A stretch of 64,000 nt of DNA, from the NCBI RefSeq assembly GCF_001602525.1, contig NZ_LSYT01000002.1, positions 682,001 to 746,000 on the forward strand. The letters run 5' to 3'. The translations under genes were made by a program, and so were the position numbers. This document shows positions 43,460-53,019 of the stretch, piece by piece (the stretch's first letter is position 1; the number at the start of each line of letters is the position of its first letter). Source of the DNA: Flavobacterium chilense (GTDB lineage: Bacteria > Bacteroidota > Bacteroidia > Flavobacteriales > Flavobacteriaceae). The notes beneath the pieces are model-generated. The model was not told the DNA's origin. It saw only the letters and a list, made by a program, of their open reading frames with translations, and did not search any database.

Positions 43460-43538
43460 GAAATTTTATTTCTGAGCCTTTATGTCTTTTTTAGGCATAA
43501 AATGATAAAATAATGTCTAATCATTTATCATTTTCAAA

Positions 43539-43724
43539 ATGTATAAACACAAAAATAAAAAACGTTTAGAGCAATCTAAGCGACCACTTCTTCATTGGAT
43601 AAAAAGAAAAATTGCAATTGTATTAACCGCCTTTATGCTAGGAATGGCAAACGGAATGAATGCCGAAGATCGATCAATTAATGGAAGTTTTGTGCAGACG
43701 GAACAACAGGATAAGAAAGATTGA
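43539..43724 (+). CDS. Small protein with single membrane segment
   Basis: A 61-residue protein, MYKHKNKKRLEQSKRP at the N-terminus, followed by a helix IKRKIAIVLTAFMLGMANGMNAED that could be an anchor or a signal peptide ending at NAED, and a polar tail QTEQQDKKD. No family is recognised. It is on the same strand as the hypothetical gene at 43088 and the Crp/Fnr gene at 43778. Short length lowers certainty, although codon use is normal. Confidence 0.5.
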   Translation: MYKHKNKKRLEQSKRPLLHWIKRKIAIVLTAFMLGMANGMNAEDRSINGSFVQTEQQDKKD

Positions 43725-43728
43725 TTTT

Positions 43729-43744
43729 TTTGCCAAATGACAAA
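43729..43744 (+). promoter_or_regulatory. Palindromic operator upstream of the Crp/Fnr gene
   Basis: TTTGCCAAATGACAAA, a 7-2-7 palindrome with one mismatch, starts 49 bases before the ATG at 43778. A near-identical perfect copy lies at 44357-44372 before the SDR gene. In both places the motif centre lies 29.5 bp before a -7-like element (TAACTTGC at 43766 here). The copy suggests autoregulation. Confidence 0.6.
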
Positions 43745-43777
43745 TCGAGTAAAAATAACTTTAAGTAACTTGCAGTT

Positions 43778-44347
43778 ATGAAAGAGTTTATAGATTATAT
43801 CTTGCAGTATGGCGATTTGAACCAACAGCAAATTGACTTAATTGCCAAAAAAGCGGTTGTACTGGAGCTTCCAAAAGATGAATATTTTTCGGAAGCAGGA
43901 AAAATTGCGCAACAAGTTGGCTTTGTATTGGATGGTATTGTTCGAGTTTGTTATTACAACAACAAAGGCGATGAAATTACCAAATATTTTATTGACGAAA
44001 ACAATATGGTAGTTGATTTGGAAAGCTTCAATAATGACATTTGTTCCCATTGTTATGTACAGGCGGTGACTGATTGCAAGCTTATAGTTTTTTCTAAAAA
44101 AGACTGGAAGGAGCTTTTAGATATCATTATTCCGTGGAATACTATTGTAAATAAAATTATTTCAAGAGCCTTAATACAGAAAGTCGAAAGAAGAAGTCCT
44201 TTGGTTACAGAAGATGCTGCGACACGCTATTTGATGTTTTTGAAAATTTATCCCAATGCTATTAATCGTATTCCGCTTTCTTATGTTGCTTCCTATTTGG
44301 GTATGACACAATCTTCGTTGAGCAGAATTAGAAAAAACATCCGATGA
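43778..44347 (+). CDS. Crp/Fnr-family transcriptional regulator
   Basis: A 189-residue regulator with an N-terminal cyclic nucleotide-binding-like domain (about 10-125; AGKIAQQVGFVLDGIVRVCYYNNKGDE) and a short C-terminal winged-helix part with YVASYLGMTQSSLSRIRKN as the recognition helix region. The ligand pocket lacks the cAMP Arg-Ser signature, as usual in this Bacteroidota group, so the signal is unknown. Palindromes at 43729 and 44357 flank it and could be its binding sites. The neighbouring SDR gene is the likely target. Confidence 0.9.
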   Translation: MKEFIDYILQYGDLNQQQIDLIAKKAVVLELPKDEYFSEAGKIAQQVGFVLDGIVRVCYYNNKGDEITKYFIDENNMVVDLESFNNDICSHCYVQAVTDCKLIVFSKKDWKELLDIIIPWNTIVNKIISRALIQKVERRSPLVTEDAATRYLMFLKIYPNAINRIPLSYVASYLGMTQSSLSRIRKNIR

Positions 44348-44356
44348 AAATTGCTT

Positions 44357-44401
44357 TTTGCCAAATGGCAAATGATTTCATTCCTAAACCAATCACCTTT
44401 G
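44357..44401 (+). promoter_or_regulatory. Operator and promoter of the SDR gene
   Basis: The perfect palindrome TTTGCCAAATGGCAAA (44357-44372) has its centre 29.5 bp before CACCTTTG (44394-44401), one base off the -7 consensus. With transcription starting a few bases after the -7 element, the palindrome would be centred near -41.5, the class II activator position of Crp/Fnr proteins. Confidence 0.65.
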
Positions 44402-44426
44402 TATGATTAATTTTAAATAGTAAAAA

Positions 44427-45164
44427 ATGAAGTCAGTATTGATAACAGGAGCCAACAGAAGTATTGGTTTGGAAATAGTAAAACAGCTTTCGAAAAAAGG
44501 ATTATTTGTTTATTTAGGAAGCCGCGACCTAGAAAAAGGTAAGATTGTGGTAAAAGAATTAAAGGAAAATGGTTTTGAGAATATTCAGGCTATTGAAATT
44601 GATGTTACAAATTCTGATTCAATTTTAGCGGCAAAGAATATTGTTGAAATCGAGCAGGGAAAATTGGATATTTTAATTAATAATGCCGGGATTAGTGGAG
44701 TGTTTCCTCAAAAGACTGCAGATGCATCAATAAAAGATATTCAAAATGTTTTTGATACCAATTTCTTTGGTGTAATTAGTGTTACACAGGTGTTTTTAGA
44801 ATTGCTTAAAAAGTCGGAAAGTCCAAGAATCAGCAATATTACTTCTGGTCTTGGATCTTTAACGTTGCACAGTGATCCAAGCTGGAAATATTACGATTAC
44901 AAGGCGACTAGTTATGTAACTTCGAAAGCTGCCTTAAATACTTACACAATTATATTGGCTTATGAGTTGAAAGATTTACCATTTAAGGTAAATGTAATTG
45001 ATCCGGGTTATACTGCAACTGATTTTAATCATCATAATGGTCCTGGAACCGTTGAAAGTGCTGCATCTTTTATCATTAAACACACTTTAACAGATGGCAA
45101 TGCGCCTACAGGAAAATTCTTTAGTAATGATATTGAAGATGAAACTGAAGAAAGCCCTTGGTAA
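44427..45164 (+). CDS. SDR family NAD(P)-dependent oxidoreductase
   Basis: A 245-residue short-chain dehydrogenase. The cofactor motif is TGANRSIGLE (7-16, with Ser in place of the second-last Gly: GANRSIG), NNAG lies at about 87-90 and the active site is Ser in SNITSGLGSL with YxxxK shown by YVTSKAAL (about 168-175). The glycine motif change and the YDYKATSYVTSK context resemble carbonyl reductase-like SDRs. The substrate is unknown. Expression is probably controlled by the Crp/Fnr regulator encoded directly upstream. Confidence 0.9.
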   Translation: MKSVLITGANRSIGLEIVKQLSKKGLFVYLGSRDLEKGKIVVKELKENGFENIQAIEIDVTNSDSILAAKNIVEIEQGKLDILINNAGISGVFPQKTADASIKDIQNVFDTNFFGVISVTQVFLELLKKSESPRISNITSGLGSLTLHSDPSWKYYDYKATSYVTSKAALNTYTIILAYELKDLPFKVNVIDPGYTATDFNHHNGPGTVESAASFIIKHTLTDGNAPTGKFFSNDIEDETEESPW

Positions 45165-45216
45165 GAAGTAATTTTGAATAAAGCCGATTTTCAAATTGAT
45201 TTACGGTAATAAAATG

Positions 45217-45248
45217 CAAAACCCGAAACAATTTAGTTTCGGGTTTTG
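45217..45248. terminator. Bidirectional terminator
   Basis: CAAAACCCGAAAC (45217-45229) and GTTTCGGGTTTTG (45236-45248) form a perfect 13-bp stem between the convergent SDR and HMG-CoA synthase family genes. Confidence 0.92.
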
Positions 45249-45252
45249 TTAT

Positions 45253-46620
45253 TTAATCAATCCATTTATAATATCTCGCTCCAATTAAATTAGGAATTTC
45301 TTTTTCGATTCGGTCTAAAATCCATTCGTTTTTAGGAGTTCTGATGCTTTGTTTTTGTTCTTTTTTATGAAGACTTTCGTAAGTTTCAAAATCAATTTCA
45401 ATGCTTTCTTCCAGATTTTCAAAAAGTTTAGTTTTGGCTAAAGCCGATTGCCATTCCGCTTGAATTGTTCCTTCAAATACTTTTGATTTTGAACCGCTTC
45501 CGTAAGCCAGAAAACCAAATTTAGTTCCGGCAACTTCTTGTTTTGTATCATAATAATGAGCCAGAGTCGATAATAATCCCATGAAAATAGAGCCTGTGTA
45601 AAGGTTTCCAATTAAAGATGAAGCCAATTCTGCAGGTTGCAATTTATCGGTTACAAACTTTTTGTATTCATCAGATTTTGCAACTTCTTTAATTTTAGTT
45701 TGATAATCTGCTGGTTCGATATGTTCTGCAATAATTTTATCAGCGTGATCTAAAGCATAGATTTCAGATAACATTCTGCGTCCCTGAAAAGAATAAGGAA
45801 GGTGCATGATAATGCTATTCCAGGAATTGTATAAAGTTTCGCTTGTGTTTTTTAATTTCTTGAATGAAAAATAAGCAGATCTCGTACGATCCATATAGCA
45901 CTGATTCGAATATTGTCCGTCAAAAACCGGCTGATCTTTATGAATTTCGATTTCGGCTTCTAAATTGTCAAACCAGGGATCGTTGCTTTCGTTTTGTGTA
46001 ATCGTTTCTTTTGAGATAGTTCTGTAAGGTTTGAAAAAATCAAAAACACCTTTAGTACTTGTTGCCCAATTTTCATCAAAAGCAATAATTCTTGGGTTTG
46101 AAGATACCAGCATTGCCAGCGCTCCGGCACCTTGTGTGTATTCTCCGGTAGAGTTTAAATCGTATTTGGCAAAATCTGTTGTAACCACAATGGCTTTTTT
46201 GGCTGGATTTAATTTTACAAAATCAATACAGTTTTGCAAAGCATCAACACCTCCAATACAGGCAAAGGTAAAATCAACAACATCACATTCAGCCAGGGAA
46301 TCTTCACCAAATTTTTGTTCCATCAAACTAATTAAAAAAGAACTGATTGGTTTCGAGCTGTCTATTCCGCTTTCGGTACCTACATAAATCCGGCTAATTT
46401 CGTTTAAGTTTATTTCGTTTTCAAGAATAAGTCTGGTCAAAGCGTTTGCTCCAAAAACAACAGCATCCTGATGAACGTCCGGTAAAGTCATTTTAATTAA
46501 CCCAAGACCTTTTTCTAATTTTTCGGGTTCAATATTTCTGGCAACAGCCAAAGTTTTTATAGGTAAATGTATGTTGGCTACATCAAAAGAGATAGCGTCA
46601 ATTCCTGTTTTCATTCTCAT
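45253..46620 (-). CDS. HMG-CoA synthase family protein
   Basis: A 455-residue thiolase-fold condensing enzyme. DFTFACIGGVDALQNCIDF holds the catalytic cysteine (Cys in FACIGG), and ATTDFAKYDLNSTGEYTQGAGALAML (in parts: TTDFAKYDL, TQGAGALAML) and GSGSKSKVFEG are typical of HMG-CoA synthase. It condenses acetyl-CoA with acetoacetyl-CoA for the mevalonate route, which Flavobacteriaceae use for isoprenoids. I place the start at ATG 46620 (or two codons later, 46614) because an upstream ATG at 46689 adds an unconserved tail and a -7-like TACCTTTA lies at 46636-46643 on the minus strand. Confidence 0.88.
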   Translation of the reverse strand: MRMKTGIDAISFDVANIHLPIKTLAVARNIEPEKLEKGLGLIKMTLPDVHQDAVVFGANALTRLILENEINLNEISRIYVGTESGIDSSKPISSFLISLMEQKFGEDSLAECDVVDFTFACIGGVDALQNCIDFVKLNPAKKAIVVTTDFAKYDLNSTGEYTQGAGALAMLVSSNPRIIAFDENWATSTKGVFDFFKPYRTISKETITQNESNDPWFDNLEAEIEIHKDQPVFDGQYSNQCYMDRTRSAYFSFKKLKNTSETLYNSWNSIIMHLPYSFQGRRMLSEIYALDHADKIIAEHIEPADYQTKIKEVAKSDEYKKFVTDKLQPAELASSLIGNLYTGSIFMGLLSTLAHYYDTKQEVAGTKFGFLAYGSGSKSKVFEGTIQAEWQSALAKTKLFENLEESIEIDFETYESLHKKEQKQSIRTPKNEWILDRIEKEIPNLIGARYYKWID

Positions 46621-46871
46621 TTTTTTTGAAGCCGATAAAGGTAAAATTATGCTATTAAAATTCACTTCTTTTGGTTCAATAAAATTCATGATGACTTTAT
46701 TTTTGAGGAAAACAAATCAAAAAGCGGTAAAAAATAACAATTTGGTAATTATATAAAAATCAGGATTTAGTTAAAACGTCTCTCGAAAAAAATCTATTTT
46801 ATTGTTTTTAAATAATTTGCATTAATATCGTTTAAAGCTCTTTAAAATCATTATAAATAACAACGAAATGG

Positions 46872-46902
46872 TTGTAGTTCATGTCTAATTGCTTTATTTT
46901 TG
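46872..46902 (+). promoter_or_regulatory. Promoter of the sdh operon
   Basis: TTG at 46872-46874, 20 bases, then TATTTTTG at 46895-46902. This is a good -33/-7 match with correct spacing, 33 bases before the sdhC ATG at 46936. Confidence 0.75.
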
Positions 46903-46935
46903 TATAATTTTTTAAAACAAACTACTTAAACACTT

Positions 46936-47601
46936 ATGGCACAATCTGCACTATTGAATGCTTCCATCTTAAAGAAAGTGGCTATGGCTCTTTCGGGAAT
47001 ATTCTTAATCACGTTTTTAGCGCTGCATGTTTCCTTAAATTTTATTTCTATTATTAGTGAAGATGTTTTTAATGAAGCTTCTCACTTTATGGGATACAAT
47101 CCGCTGATTCAATATGTAATGCAACCAGTTTTGGCAATCGGAGTAATTTTCCATTTCGTTATGGGATTTGTATTGACTGCTCAAAATAGCGCTGCAAGAC
47201 CAATTGCGTATGCAAAATACAATGGAGCGGCTAATGCTTCATGGAGTTCTAGAAATATGATTATTTCTGGATTAGTTATTTTAGCATTCTTAGGATTGCA
47301 TTTCTATGATTTTTGGTTTCCTGAAGTTACCTATAAATATATCGCAGGTACTGCACCGGATGCTACAAGGTATTACGGGGAATTAGTTCATAAATTTCAT
47401 GATCCAATTCGTACAGGTATTTATTGTGTATCATTTGTGTTATTAGGTTTTCACCTTTGGCATGGATTCGGTTCATCTCTTCAATCAGTAGGAATGAACA
47501 ATAAATATTCTAGATTTTTAAGTAAAATCGGTTATGGTTTTGCGGTTATAGTACCGGCACTTTTTATCATAATTGCATTATTTCATCATTTCAAACAATA
47601 A
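46936..47601 (+). CDS. sdhC: Succinate dehydrogenase cytochrome b subunit
   Basis: A 221-residue di-haem type membrane anchor of succinate:quinone oxidoreductase. Five membrane helices are visible (about 12-33, 62-82, 109-127, 153-175, 195-217), and histidines suited to haem binding occur in FLALHVSLN, VIFHFVMGF, LGLHFYDF and LGFHLWHGFGS. The single large subunit matches type B complexes, which use menaquinone, as in Bacteroidota. It is followed by sdhA after 15 bp and heads the sdhCAB operon. Confidence 0.95.
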   Translation: MAQSALLNASILKKVAMALSGIFLITFLALHVSLNFISIISEDVFNEASHFMGYNPLIQYVMQPVLAIGVIFHFVMGFVLTAQNSAARPIAYAKYNGAANASWSSRNMIISGLVILAFLGLHFYDFWFPEVTYKYIAGTAPDATRYYGELVHKFHDPIRTGIYCVSFVLLGFHLWHGFGSSLQSVGMNNKYSRFLSKIGYGFAVIVPALFIIIALFHHFKQ

Positions 47602-47616
47602 TTAATATAAATTATA

Positions 47617-49617
47617 ATGGCATTAGATTCAAAAATTCCACATGGCCCAATATCGGACAAATGGACAGATTATAAAGATCATATTAATTTAGTAAACCCT
47701 GCAAACAAACGTAATTTAGATATTATTATTGTTGGTACAGGTTTGGCTGGAGGTTCAGCTGCGGCAACTTTGGCTGAGCAGGGATATAACGTAAAAGCAT
47801 TTTGTTTTCAGGATTCTCCACGTCGTGCGCACTCAATTGCAGCACAAGGAGGTATCAATGCAGCAAAAAATTATAAAGGTGACGGTGACTCAGTTTACAG
47901 ATTATTTTATGACACTGTAAAAGGAGGTGACTACCGTGCACGTGAGGCAAACGTTCACCGTTTGGCTGAAGTTTCGGCAAATATTATTGACCAGTGTGTG
48001 GCTCAAGGGGTGCCATTGGCTCGTGAATATGGCGGATTACTTGATAACCGTTCTTTTGGAGGAACTTTAGTTTCTCGTACTTTTTATGCACAAGGACAAA
48101 CAGGACAACAATTATTGTTAGGAGCTTATTCTGCAATGAACCGTCAGATTGGTCGTGGAAAAATTAAAATGTACAACCGTCACGAAATGCTTGATATTGT
48201 TATCGTGAACGGAAAAGCGAGAGGTATTATCGCTCGTAACTTAATTACCGGAGAAATAGAAAGACATTCTGCTCACGCAGTAGTAATTGGTTCAGGAGGA
48301 TACGGAAACGTATTTTTCTTGTCAACAAATGCTATGGGAAGTAACGCAACAGCAGCTTGGAAAATTCATAAAAAAGGAGCATTTTTCGCAAATCCTTGTT
48401 ACACACAAATTCACCCAACTTGTATTCCGGTTTCAGGAGATCACCAGTCAAAACTGACTTTGATGTCTGAGTCGTTACGTAATGACGGTCGTATTTGGGT
48501 TCCAGCAAAACTAGAAGATGCAAAAGCGATTCGTGAAGGAAAGAAAAAAGCAACAGATTTATCTGAGGCAGAAAGAGATTATTTCTTAGAAAGAAGATAT
48601 CCTGCTTTTGGTAACTTAGTACCTCGTGACGTTGCGTCTCGTGCTGCTAAAGAAAGATGTGATGCTGGTTTTGGAGTTAACAAGACTGGAGAAGCAGTTT
48701 ACCTGGATTTCGCAGCAGCAATTAAACGTTACGGAACTGAAGAAGCTTACGTAAAAGGTTTAGATGCAAATGATGCAGCTTTGGTTACTAAATTAGGAGC
48801 TGAAATCGTGAAAAGTAAATACGGAAACTTATTCCAGATGTATTACAAAATTGTTGACGAAGATCCTTATACAACACCAATGATGATTTACCCTGCGGTT
48901 CACTACACAATGGGAGGAACATGGGTTGATTATAACTTAATGACTACAATTCCGGGATGTTTCTCAATTGGAGAATCTAATTTCTCTGATCACGGAGCGA
49001 ACAGACTTGGAGCTTCTGCTTTGATGCAAGGTTTGGCTGATGGATATTTCGTATTACCTTATACTATTGGAGATTACTTAGCTCCGGATATTAAAATGGG
49101 AGAAATTTCTACAGATTTACCAGAATTCGTAGCAGCAGAAAAAGAAGTAAAAGATCAAATCGATAGATTTATCAATAATAAAGGAACTCATTCTGTAGAT
49201 TATTTCCATAAGAAATTAGGGAAAATCATGTGGGATAAAGTAGGTATGGCTCGTAACGCTAAAGGTTTAGCCGAAGCTATCGAAGAAATTGCCGCTTTAC
49301 GTGAAGAGTTTTATAAAGATGTAAAAGTGCCAGGAAGCGCTAACGAATTTAATCAGGAATTAGAAAAAGCAACCCGTGTTGCCGATTTCTTAGAATTAGG
49401 AGAATTGTTCGCGAAAGATGCTTTACACCGTAATGAATCTTGTGGTGGTCACTTCCGTGAGGAATACCAAACAGAAGAAGGAGAAGCACTTCGTGACGAT
49501 GAGAACTTTGCTTATGTTGCAGCTTGGGAATATAAAGGAAAACCAAGTGATGCGGTATTACACAAAGAACCTCTTAATTACGAAAACATTAAATTAGTTC
49601 AAAGAAGCTACAAATAA
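47617..49617 (+). CDS. sdhA: Succinate dehydrogenase flavoprotein subunit
   Basis: A 666-residue FAD-containing catalytic subunit of complex II, oxidising succinate to fumarate. The FAD-binding site is [17 protein letters not shown] (41-57), the covalent FAD histidine lies in [14 protein letters not shown] (His about 75), and the substrate region HPTCIPVSG and [21 protein letters not shown] are conserved. It lies between sdhC and sdhB on one strand. The spacer to sdhB (96 bp) is unusual for an operon and contains a small inverted repeat (49625-49688). Confidence 0.97.
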   Translation: MALDSKIPHGPISDKWTDYKDHINLVNPANKRNLDIIIVGTGLAGGSAAATLAEQGYNVKAFCFQDSPRRAHSIAAQGGINAAKNYKGDGDSVYRLFYDTVKGGDYRAREANVHRLAEVSANIIDQCVAQGVPLAREYGGLLDNRSFGGTLVSRTFYAQGQTGQQLLLGAYSAMNRQIGRGKIKMYNRHEMLDIVIVNGKARGIIARNLITGEIERHSAHAVVIGSGGYGNVFFLSTNAMGSNATAAWKIHKKGAFFANPCYTQIHPTCIPVSGDHQSKLTLMSESLRNDGRIWVPAKLEDAKAIREGKKKATDLSEAERDYFLERRYPAFGNLVPRDVASRAAKERCDAGFGVNKTGEAVYLDFAAAIKRYGTEEAYVKGLDANDAALVTKLGAEIVKSKYGNLFQMYYKIVDEDPYTTPMMIYPAVHYTMGGTWVDYNLMTTIPGCFSIGESNFSDHGANRLGASALMQGLADGYFVLPYTIGDYLAPDIKMGEISTDLPEFVAAEKEVKDQIDRFINNKGTHSVDYFHKKLGKIMWDKVGMARNAKGLAEAIEEIAALREEFYKDVKVPGSANEFNQELEKATRVADFLELGELFAKDALHRNESCGGHFREEYQTEEGEALRDDENFAYVAAWEYKGKPSDAVLHKEPLNYENIKLVQRSYK

Positions 49618-49624
49618 GAATTTG

Positions 49625-49688
49625 GTCGAAAGTCCAAAGTCTTAAAGTCCAAAAGGCAAAATATGTCAGGTGGCTTTCGACTTTCGAC
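49625..49688. repeat. Inverted repeat in the sdhA-sdhB spacer
   Basis: GTCGAAAGTC (49625-49634) is complementary to GACTTTCGAC (49679-49688). The spacer consists of variations on AAAGTC and GACTTT, like the word-repeat spacers elsewhere in the window. Since the genes flanking it belong to one complex, the hairpin may adjust mRNA stability or the subunit ratio. Confidence 0.7.
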
Positions 49689-49713
49689 TTTATGACTTTC
49701 AAACTAAAACGGT

Positions 49714-50460
49714 ATGAAACTTACATTAAAAATATGGCGTCAGAAAAACGCCCAAGATAAAGGGGGAATCGTTGAATACCCAATCGACGGAATCGAACCA
49801 GATATGTCTTTTCTTGAAATGCTTGATGTTCTTAATGAACAATTAATCAATAAAGGAGAAGAACCAGTAGCATTTGACCACGATTGTCGTGAAGGAATCT
49901 GCGGAATGTGTTCTTTGTTTATCAATGGAGAAGCACACGGACCAGACAGAGGTGTAACTACTTGTCAGTTGCACATGCGTATGTTTAAAGATGGTGATAC
50001 GATTTTTATCGAGCCATTTAGAGCAAAAGCTTTTCCGGTAATTAAAGATTTAGTGGTTGACAGAAGTTCTTTTGACAGAATTCAACATGCAGGAGGGTTT
50101 ATCTCGGTAAATACTTCAGGAAATACAATCGATGCGAATACTATTCCGATTAACAAACATGATGCAGATAAATCTTTTGATGCTGCTGCTTGTATTGGTT
50201 GTGGAGCTTGTGTTGCAACTTGTAAAAACTCATCAGCAATGTTGTTCGTTGCTGCAAAAGTATCTCAATATGCTTTATTACCTCAAGGTAAGGTAGAAGC
50301 AGTTGATCGTGTTTTAAACATGGTTCACCAAATGGATCACGAAGGTTTTGGTAACTGTACCAATACCGGAGCTTGTGAAGTAGAATGTCCTAAAGGAATT
50401 TCTCTTGAAAATATTGCACGTATGAACCGTGAGTATTTAGCGGCAAGCTTAAAAGGATAA
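49714..50460 (+). CDS. sdhB: Succinate dehydrogenase iron-sulfur subunit
   Basis: A 248-residue electron-transfer subunit of complex II. The [2Fe-2S] ligands lie in [18 protein letters not shown] (about residues 55-92), and the [4Fe-4S]/[3Fe-4S] ligands in [13 protein letters not shown] (about 157-169) and [17 protein letters not shown] (about 210-226). It links the flavin to the cytochrome b subunit. It ends the sdh operon and is followed by a strong terminator. Confidence 0.96.
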   Translation: MKLTLKIWRQKNAQDKGGIVEYPIDGIEPDMSFLEMLDVLNEQLINKGEEPVAFDHDCREGICGMCSLFINGEAHGPDRGVTTCQLHMRMFKDGDTIFIEPFRAKAFPVIKDLVVDRSSFDRIQHAGGFISVNTSGNTIDANTIPINKHDADKSFDAAACIGCGACVATCKNSSAMLFVAAKVSQYALLPQGKVEAVDRVLNMVHQMDHEGFGNCTNTGACEVECPKGISLENIARMNREYLAASLKG

Positions 50461-50486
50461 TCTAAAAAACTAGTTTAGTTTTAAAT

Positions 50487-50522
50487 AAAAAAAAGGATCA
50501 ACTTTTGTTGATCCTTTTTTTT
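50487..50522 (+). terminator. Terminator of the sdh operon
   Basis: AAAAGGATCAAC (about 50491-50502), loop TTTT, GTTGATCCTTTT (50507-50518) and T8. It separates the sdh operon from the convergent hexosaminidase gene, whose stop is at 50527. Confidence 0.93.
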
Positions 50523-50526
50523 ATGC

Positions 50527-52830
50527 CTATTCATAATACAATTGCGAAGCACTAATTTCCTGTTTTGTTTTTCCTTCCTGTTGGATAAAACAGGTTAAAG
50601 TGGTTCCGCCAACCTGATCAAAATAACTAATGTTGATTTTATGGAAACCTTTTTCGAGTTTTACAGCTCCGTAAGCTTCATTTAACCAATGTATACCATC
50701 ATTATTTACAACCAGTTCATTGTCGATAAAGAGCTTCGATCCGTCGTCTGAAAGTGTTGAAATTGTATAATTTGCGGTTTCGGGAATATAGAGGTATCCG
50801 TCGAATTTTAAGCCAATATAACGCTCTGTTTTCGTTTTCCATTTTTCGCTGCTTATTGCGCCTTCAAAAATACCTGAATTAACGGGTTTCGCCAATTCTA
50901 AATCCTGAACTTGCTGGAATAATGTTCCGGTATAATAATCGAATTTTAAACCTTTCTTTGTCGGTTTTATGGCTAAAGCCAATTTTAATTCCGGATTTCG
51001 AACCAATATTTTGCTAATGGAACTTTTTCTGCCACTCGGACTAATCTGAACAGTTTTGATAGTTCTGAATTCTCCTTTGGGAATATTTATCGTTGTGGGT
51101 TTGGTGTATAATGCAGCCGTTTCATCCGGATTATAACCATCAATAGTATAGAAAATTTGTCCGTTTTTGATCGTTGGTTTTAAATCCAGAACATACTTTG
51201 ATGTGATTAATGCGGTTACTTCTGCTCCAAAGGGAATTGGAACTTTATATAATCTTTTTTGTAATTCTAATTTCTCTAAATGATGCGGTAATTGATTTAA
51301 AATAAAATGATTGTAATTTTTATTTTGAGGTTCTGTCCAGGCAATTTCGGCTAAAGCAAATAATCGCGGATAAATCATGTAATTTAATTTGGCAGGACTT
51401 GTGAGATATTCAGACCAAAGATTAGATTGTACGCCCATAATATACTTTTGCTCGTTAACCGTTAAGCTGTCTACAGGAGTGGGGTTGTAGTGGTATATTT
51501 TTTCAACTGTTGTTAATCTTCCAATTGTTAAAGGTTCCTGTGGGGAATATCCCTGATTGTAATCGAGATAAAGCACTTGCTCCGGATTCATGATGACAAA
51601 ATGTTTTTGTTTCGCCGCACTGATTCCGCCAGATTCACCTCGCCATGACATTACTGCGGCATTTGGTGCAAGTCCGCCTTCGAGCATTTCATCCCAGCCT
51701 AAAATTTGTCTTCCGTTTGCATTAAGGAATTTTTCGATTCGGGTGGTAAGGTAACTTTGTAGTTCATGTTCGTTTTTTAACCCCAATTCTTTAATTCTCT
51801 TTTGGCAATTTGGACATTCTTTCCATCTGGTTTTCGGACATTCGTCTCCACCAATATGAATGTATTTACTTGGGAATAAAGCCATCACTTCGGTCAGAAC
51901 ATCTTCAAGGAAAGTAAAAGTCTCTTCTTTTCCAGCACAGAAAATATCATCAAAAACACCCCAGTATTCTATAACTTTATATTGACGATCCGGAAAACAG
52001 GATAAATTAGGATAAGCGGTAACAGCTGCTGTAGCGTGACCTGGCATTTCGATTTCCGGAATAATGTTTACATAATGATCTTCGGCAAACTTTACAACGT
52101 CTTTGATTTCTTCTTGTGTGTAAAAACCTCCATAAGGATTCCCATCAAAAAAGTATGGAGATCTTTCGAATTTATTCCCTACTAAAGTTTGTGCTCTTTT
52201 TGAACCTACTTCAGTCAGTTTTGGATACTTTTTTATCTCAATTCTCCAGCCCTGATCATCCGTTAAATGCCAATGAAAATTATTTAATTTATAACTGGAC
52301 ATTTGCGCAATAAAATCTTTTATAACATCGACTGAGAAAAAATGACGACAAACATCTAAGTGAAGTCCGCGATAGCTGTATCTGGGCTCATCTTCGATAA
52401 CTACACAAGGCAATTTTATCTCCTGATTTTTGGGTTGATTCGGTAAAAGCTGCAACAAACTCTGAACGGCATAAAATAATCCTTCTTCACTTCCGGTAAC
52501 GGTGATTTTTTTTGGAGCAATAGTGATTTTATACGCTTCTTTTTTTAAAGATTCAGCTGGGTTTTTGGCAATGAATAAAACTTCTGTATTGCTCTTTTTA
52601 TTTGATGTGTTGGTGTTTATAGCCGATTCGAAAATCTGTGCAGTTTTTAGTTCTCTTGCACTGAATTTATTTTTTTCAAAAGAAACTTTTATCTGTCCGT
52701 TTAAACGGATACTGTCTCCGGTTGCCTTATATGAATTTGGAGCAGGAATGATCGAATTATTGCCGGAAGAGGTTTGGGCATTTCCGATGGAATAACAGAA
52801 TATTAAAAATAAAAATAGACTTTTTCGCAT
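50527..52830 (-). CDS. Beta-N-acetylhexosaminidase (GH20) with C-terminal PA14 domain
   Basis: A 767-residue secreted enzyme. The signal peptide ends at IGNAQ (residue 19). Next come the GH20b domain (about 25-145) and the catalytic TIM barrel (150-500) with Asp329-Glu330 in HIGGDECPKTRW as the catalytic pair, and HWHLTDDQGWR before it. A chitobiase-like beta domain (about 530-620) and a PA14 domain (about 630-765; SDDGSKLFIDNELVVNN) follow, the latter usually binding carbohydrate. The enzyme removes terminal GlcNAc or GalNAc. It is divergent from the DeoR regulator, which suggests joint control with the operon beyond. Confidence 0.95.
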   Translation of the reverse strand: MRKSLFLFLIFCYSIGNAQTSSGNNSIIPAPNSYKATGDSIRLNGQIKVSFEKNKFSARELKTAQIFESAINTNTSNKKSNTEVLFIAKNPAESLKKEAYKITIAPKKITVTGSEEGLFYAVQSLLQLLPNQPKNQEIKLPCVVIEDEPRYSYRGLHLDVCRHFFSVDVIKDFIAQMSSYKLNNFHWHLTDDQGWRIEIKKYPKLTEVGSKRAQTLVGNKFERSPYFFDGNPYGGFYTQEEIKDVVKFAEDHYVNIIPEIEMPGHATAAVTAYPNLSCFPDRQYKVIEYWGVFDDIFCAGKEETFTFLEDVLTEVMALFPSKYIHIGGDECPKTRWKECPNCQKRIKELGLKNEHELQSYLTTRIEKFLNANGRQILGWDEMLEGGLAPNAAVMSWRGESGGISAAKQKHFVIMNPEQVLYLDYNQGYSPQEPLTIGRLTTVEKIYHYNPTPVDSLTVNEQKYIMGVQSNLWSEYLTSPAKLNYMIYPRLFALAEIAWTEPQNKNYNHFILNQLPHHLEKLELQKRLYKVPIPFGAEVTALITSKYVLDLKPTIKNGQIFYTIDGYNPDETAALYTKPTTINIPKGEFRTIKTVQISPSGRKSSISKILVRNPELKLALAIKPTKKGLKFDYYTGTLFQQVQDLELAKPVNSGIFEGAISSEKWKTKTERYIGLKFDGYLYIPETANYTISTLSDDGSKLFIDNELVVNNDGIHWLNEAYGAVKLEKGFHKINISYFDQVGGTTLTCFIQQEGKTKQEISASQLYYE

Positions 52831-52853
52831 GGTTGTTTGTTTGGTTTGTTAAA

Positions 52854-52997
52854 CAAATTTAGGTTTTGTAAATTAGTTTGCATTTTTTTTGCAAAAGCAA
52901 TTTGTATTAAATAGCTTTAAAATAGCGTAATTAACTTTTTAATTACTTTGTGTTATAATTTGTTTCGCAATAATATTGCATTTATTGTTTACATTTG
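52854..52997. promoter_or_regulatory. Divergent promoter region with inverted repeats
   Basis: The 189-bp spacer between the hexosaminidase and DeoR genes has -7 elements on both strands (TAAATTTG on minus at 52854-52861; TACATTTG on plus at 52990-52997). Three inverted repeats lie between them: TTTGCA/TGCAAA (52877-52895), GTAATTAA-CTTT-TTAATTAC (52927-52946) and GCAATA-A-TATTGC (52967-52979). They are the best candidates for the DeoR operator. Confidence 0.55.
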
Positions 52998-53019
52998 CCT
53001 ATAACAAAAATCAATTTGC

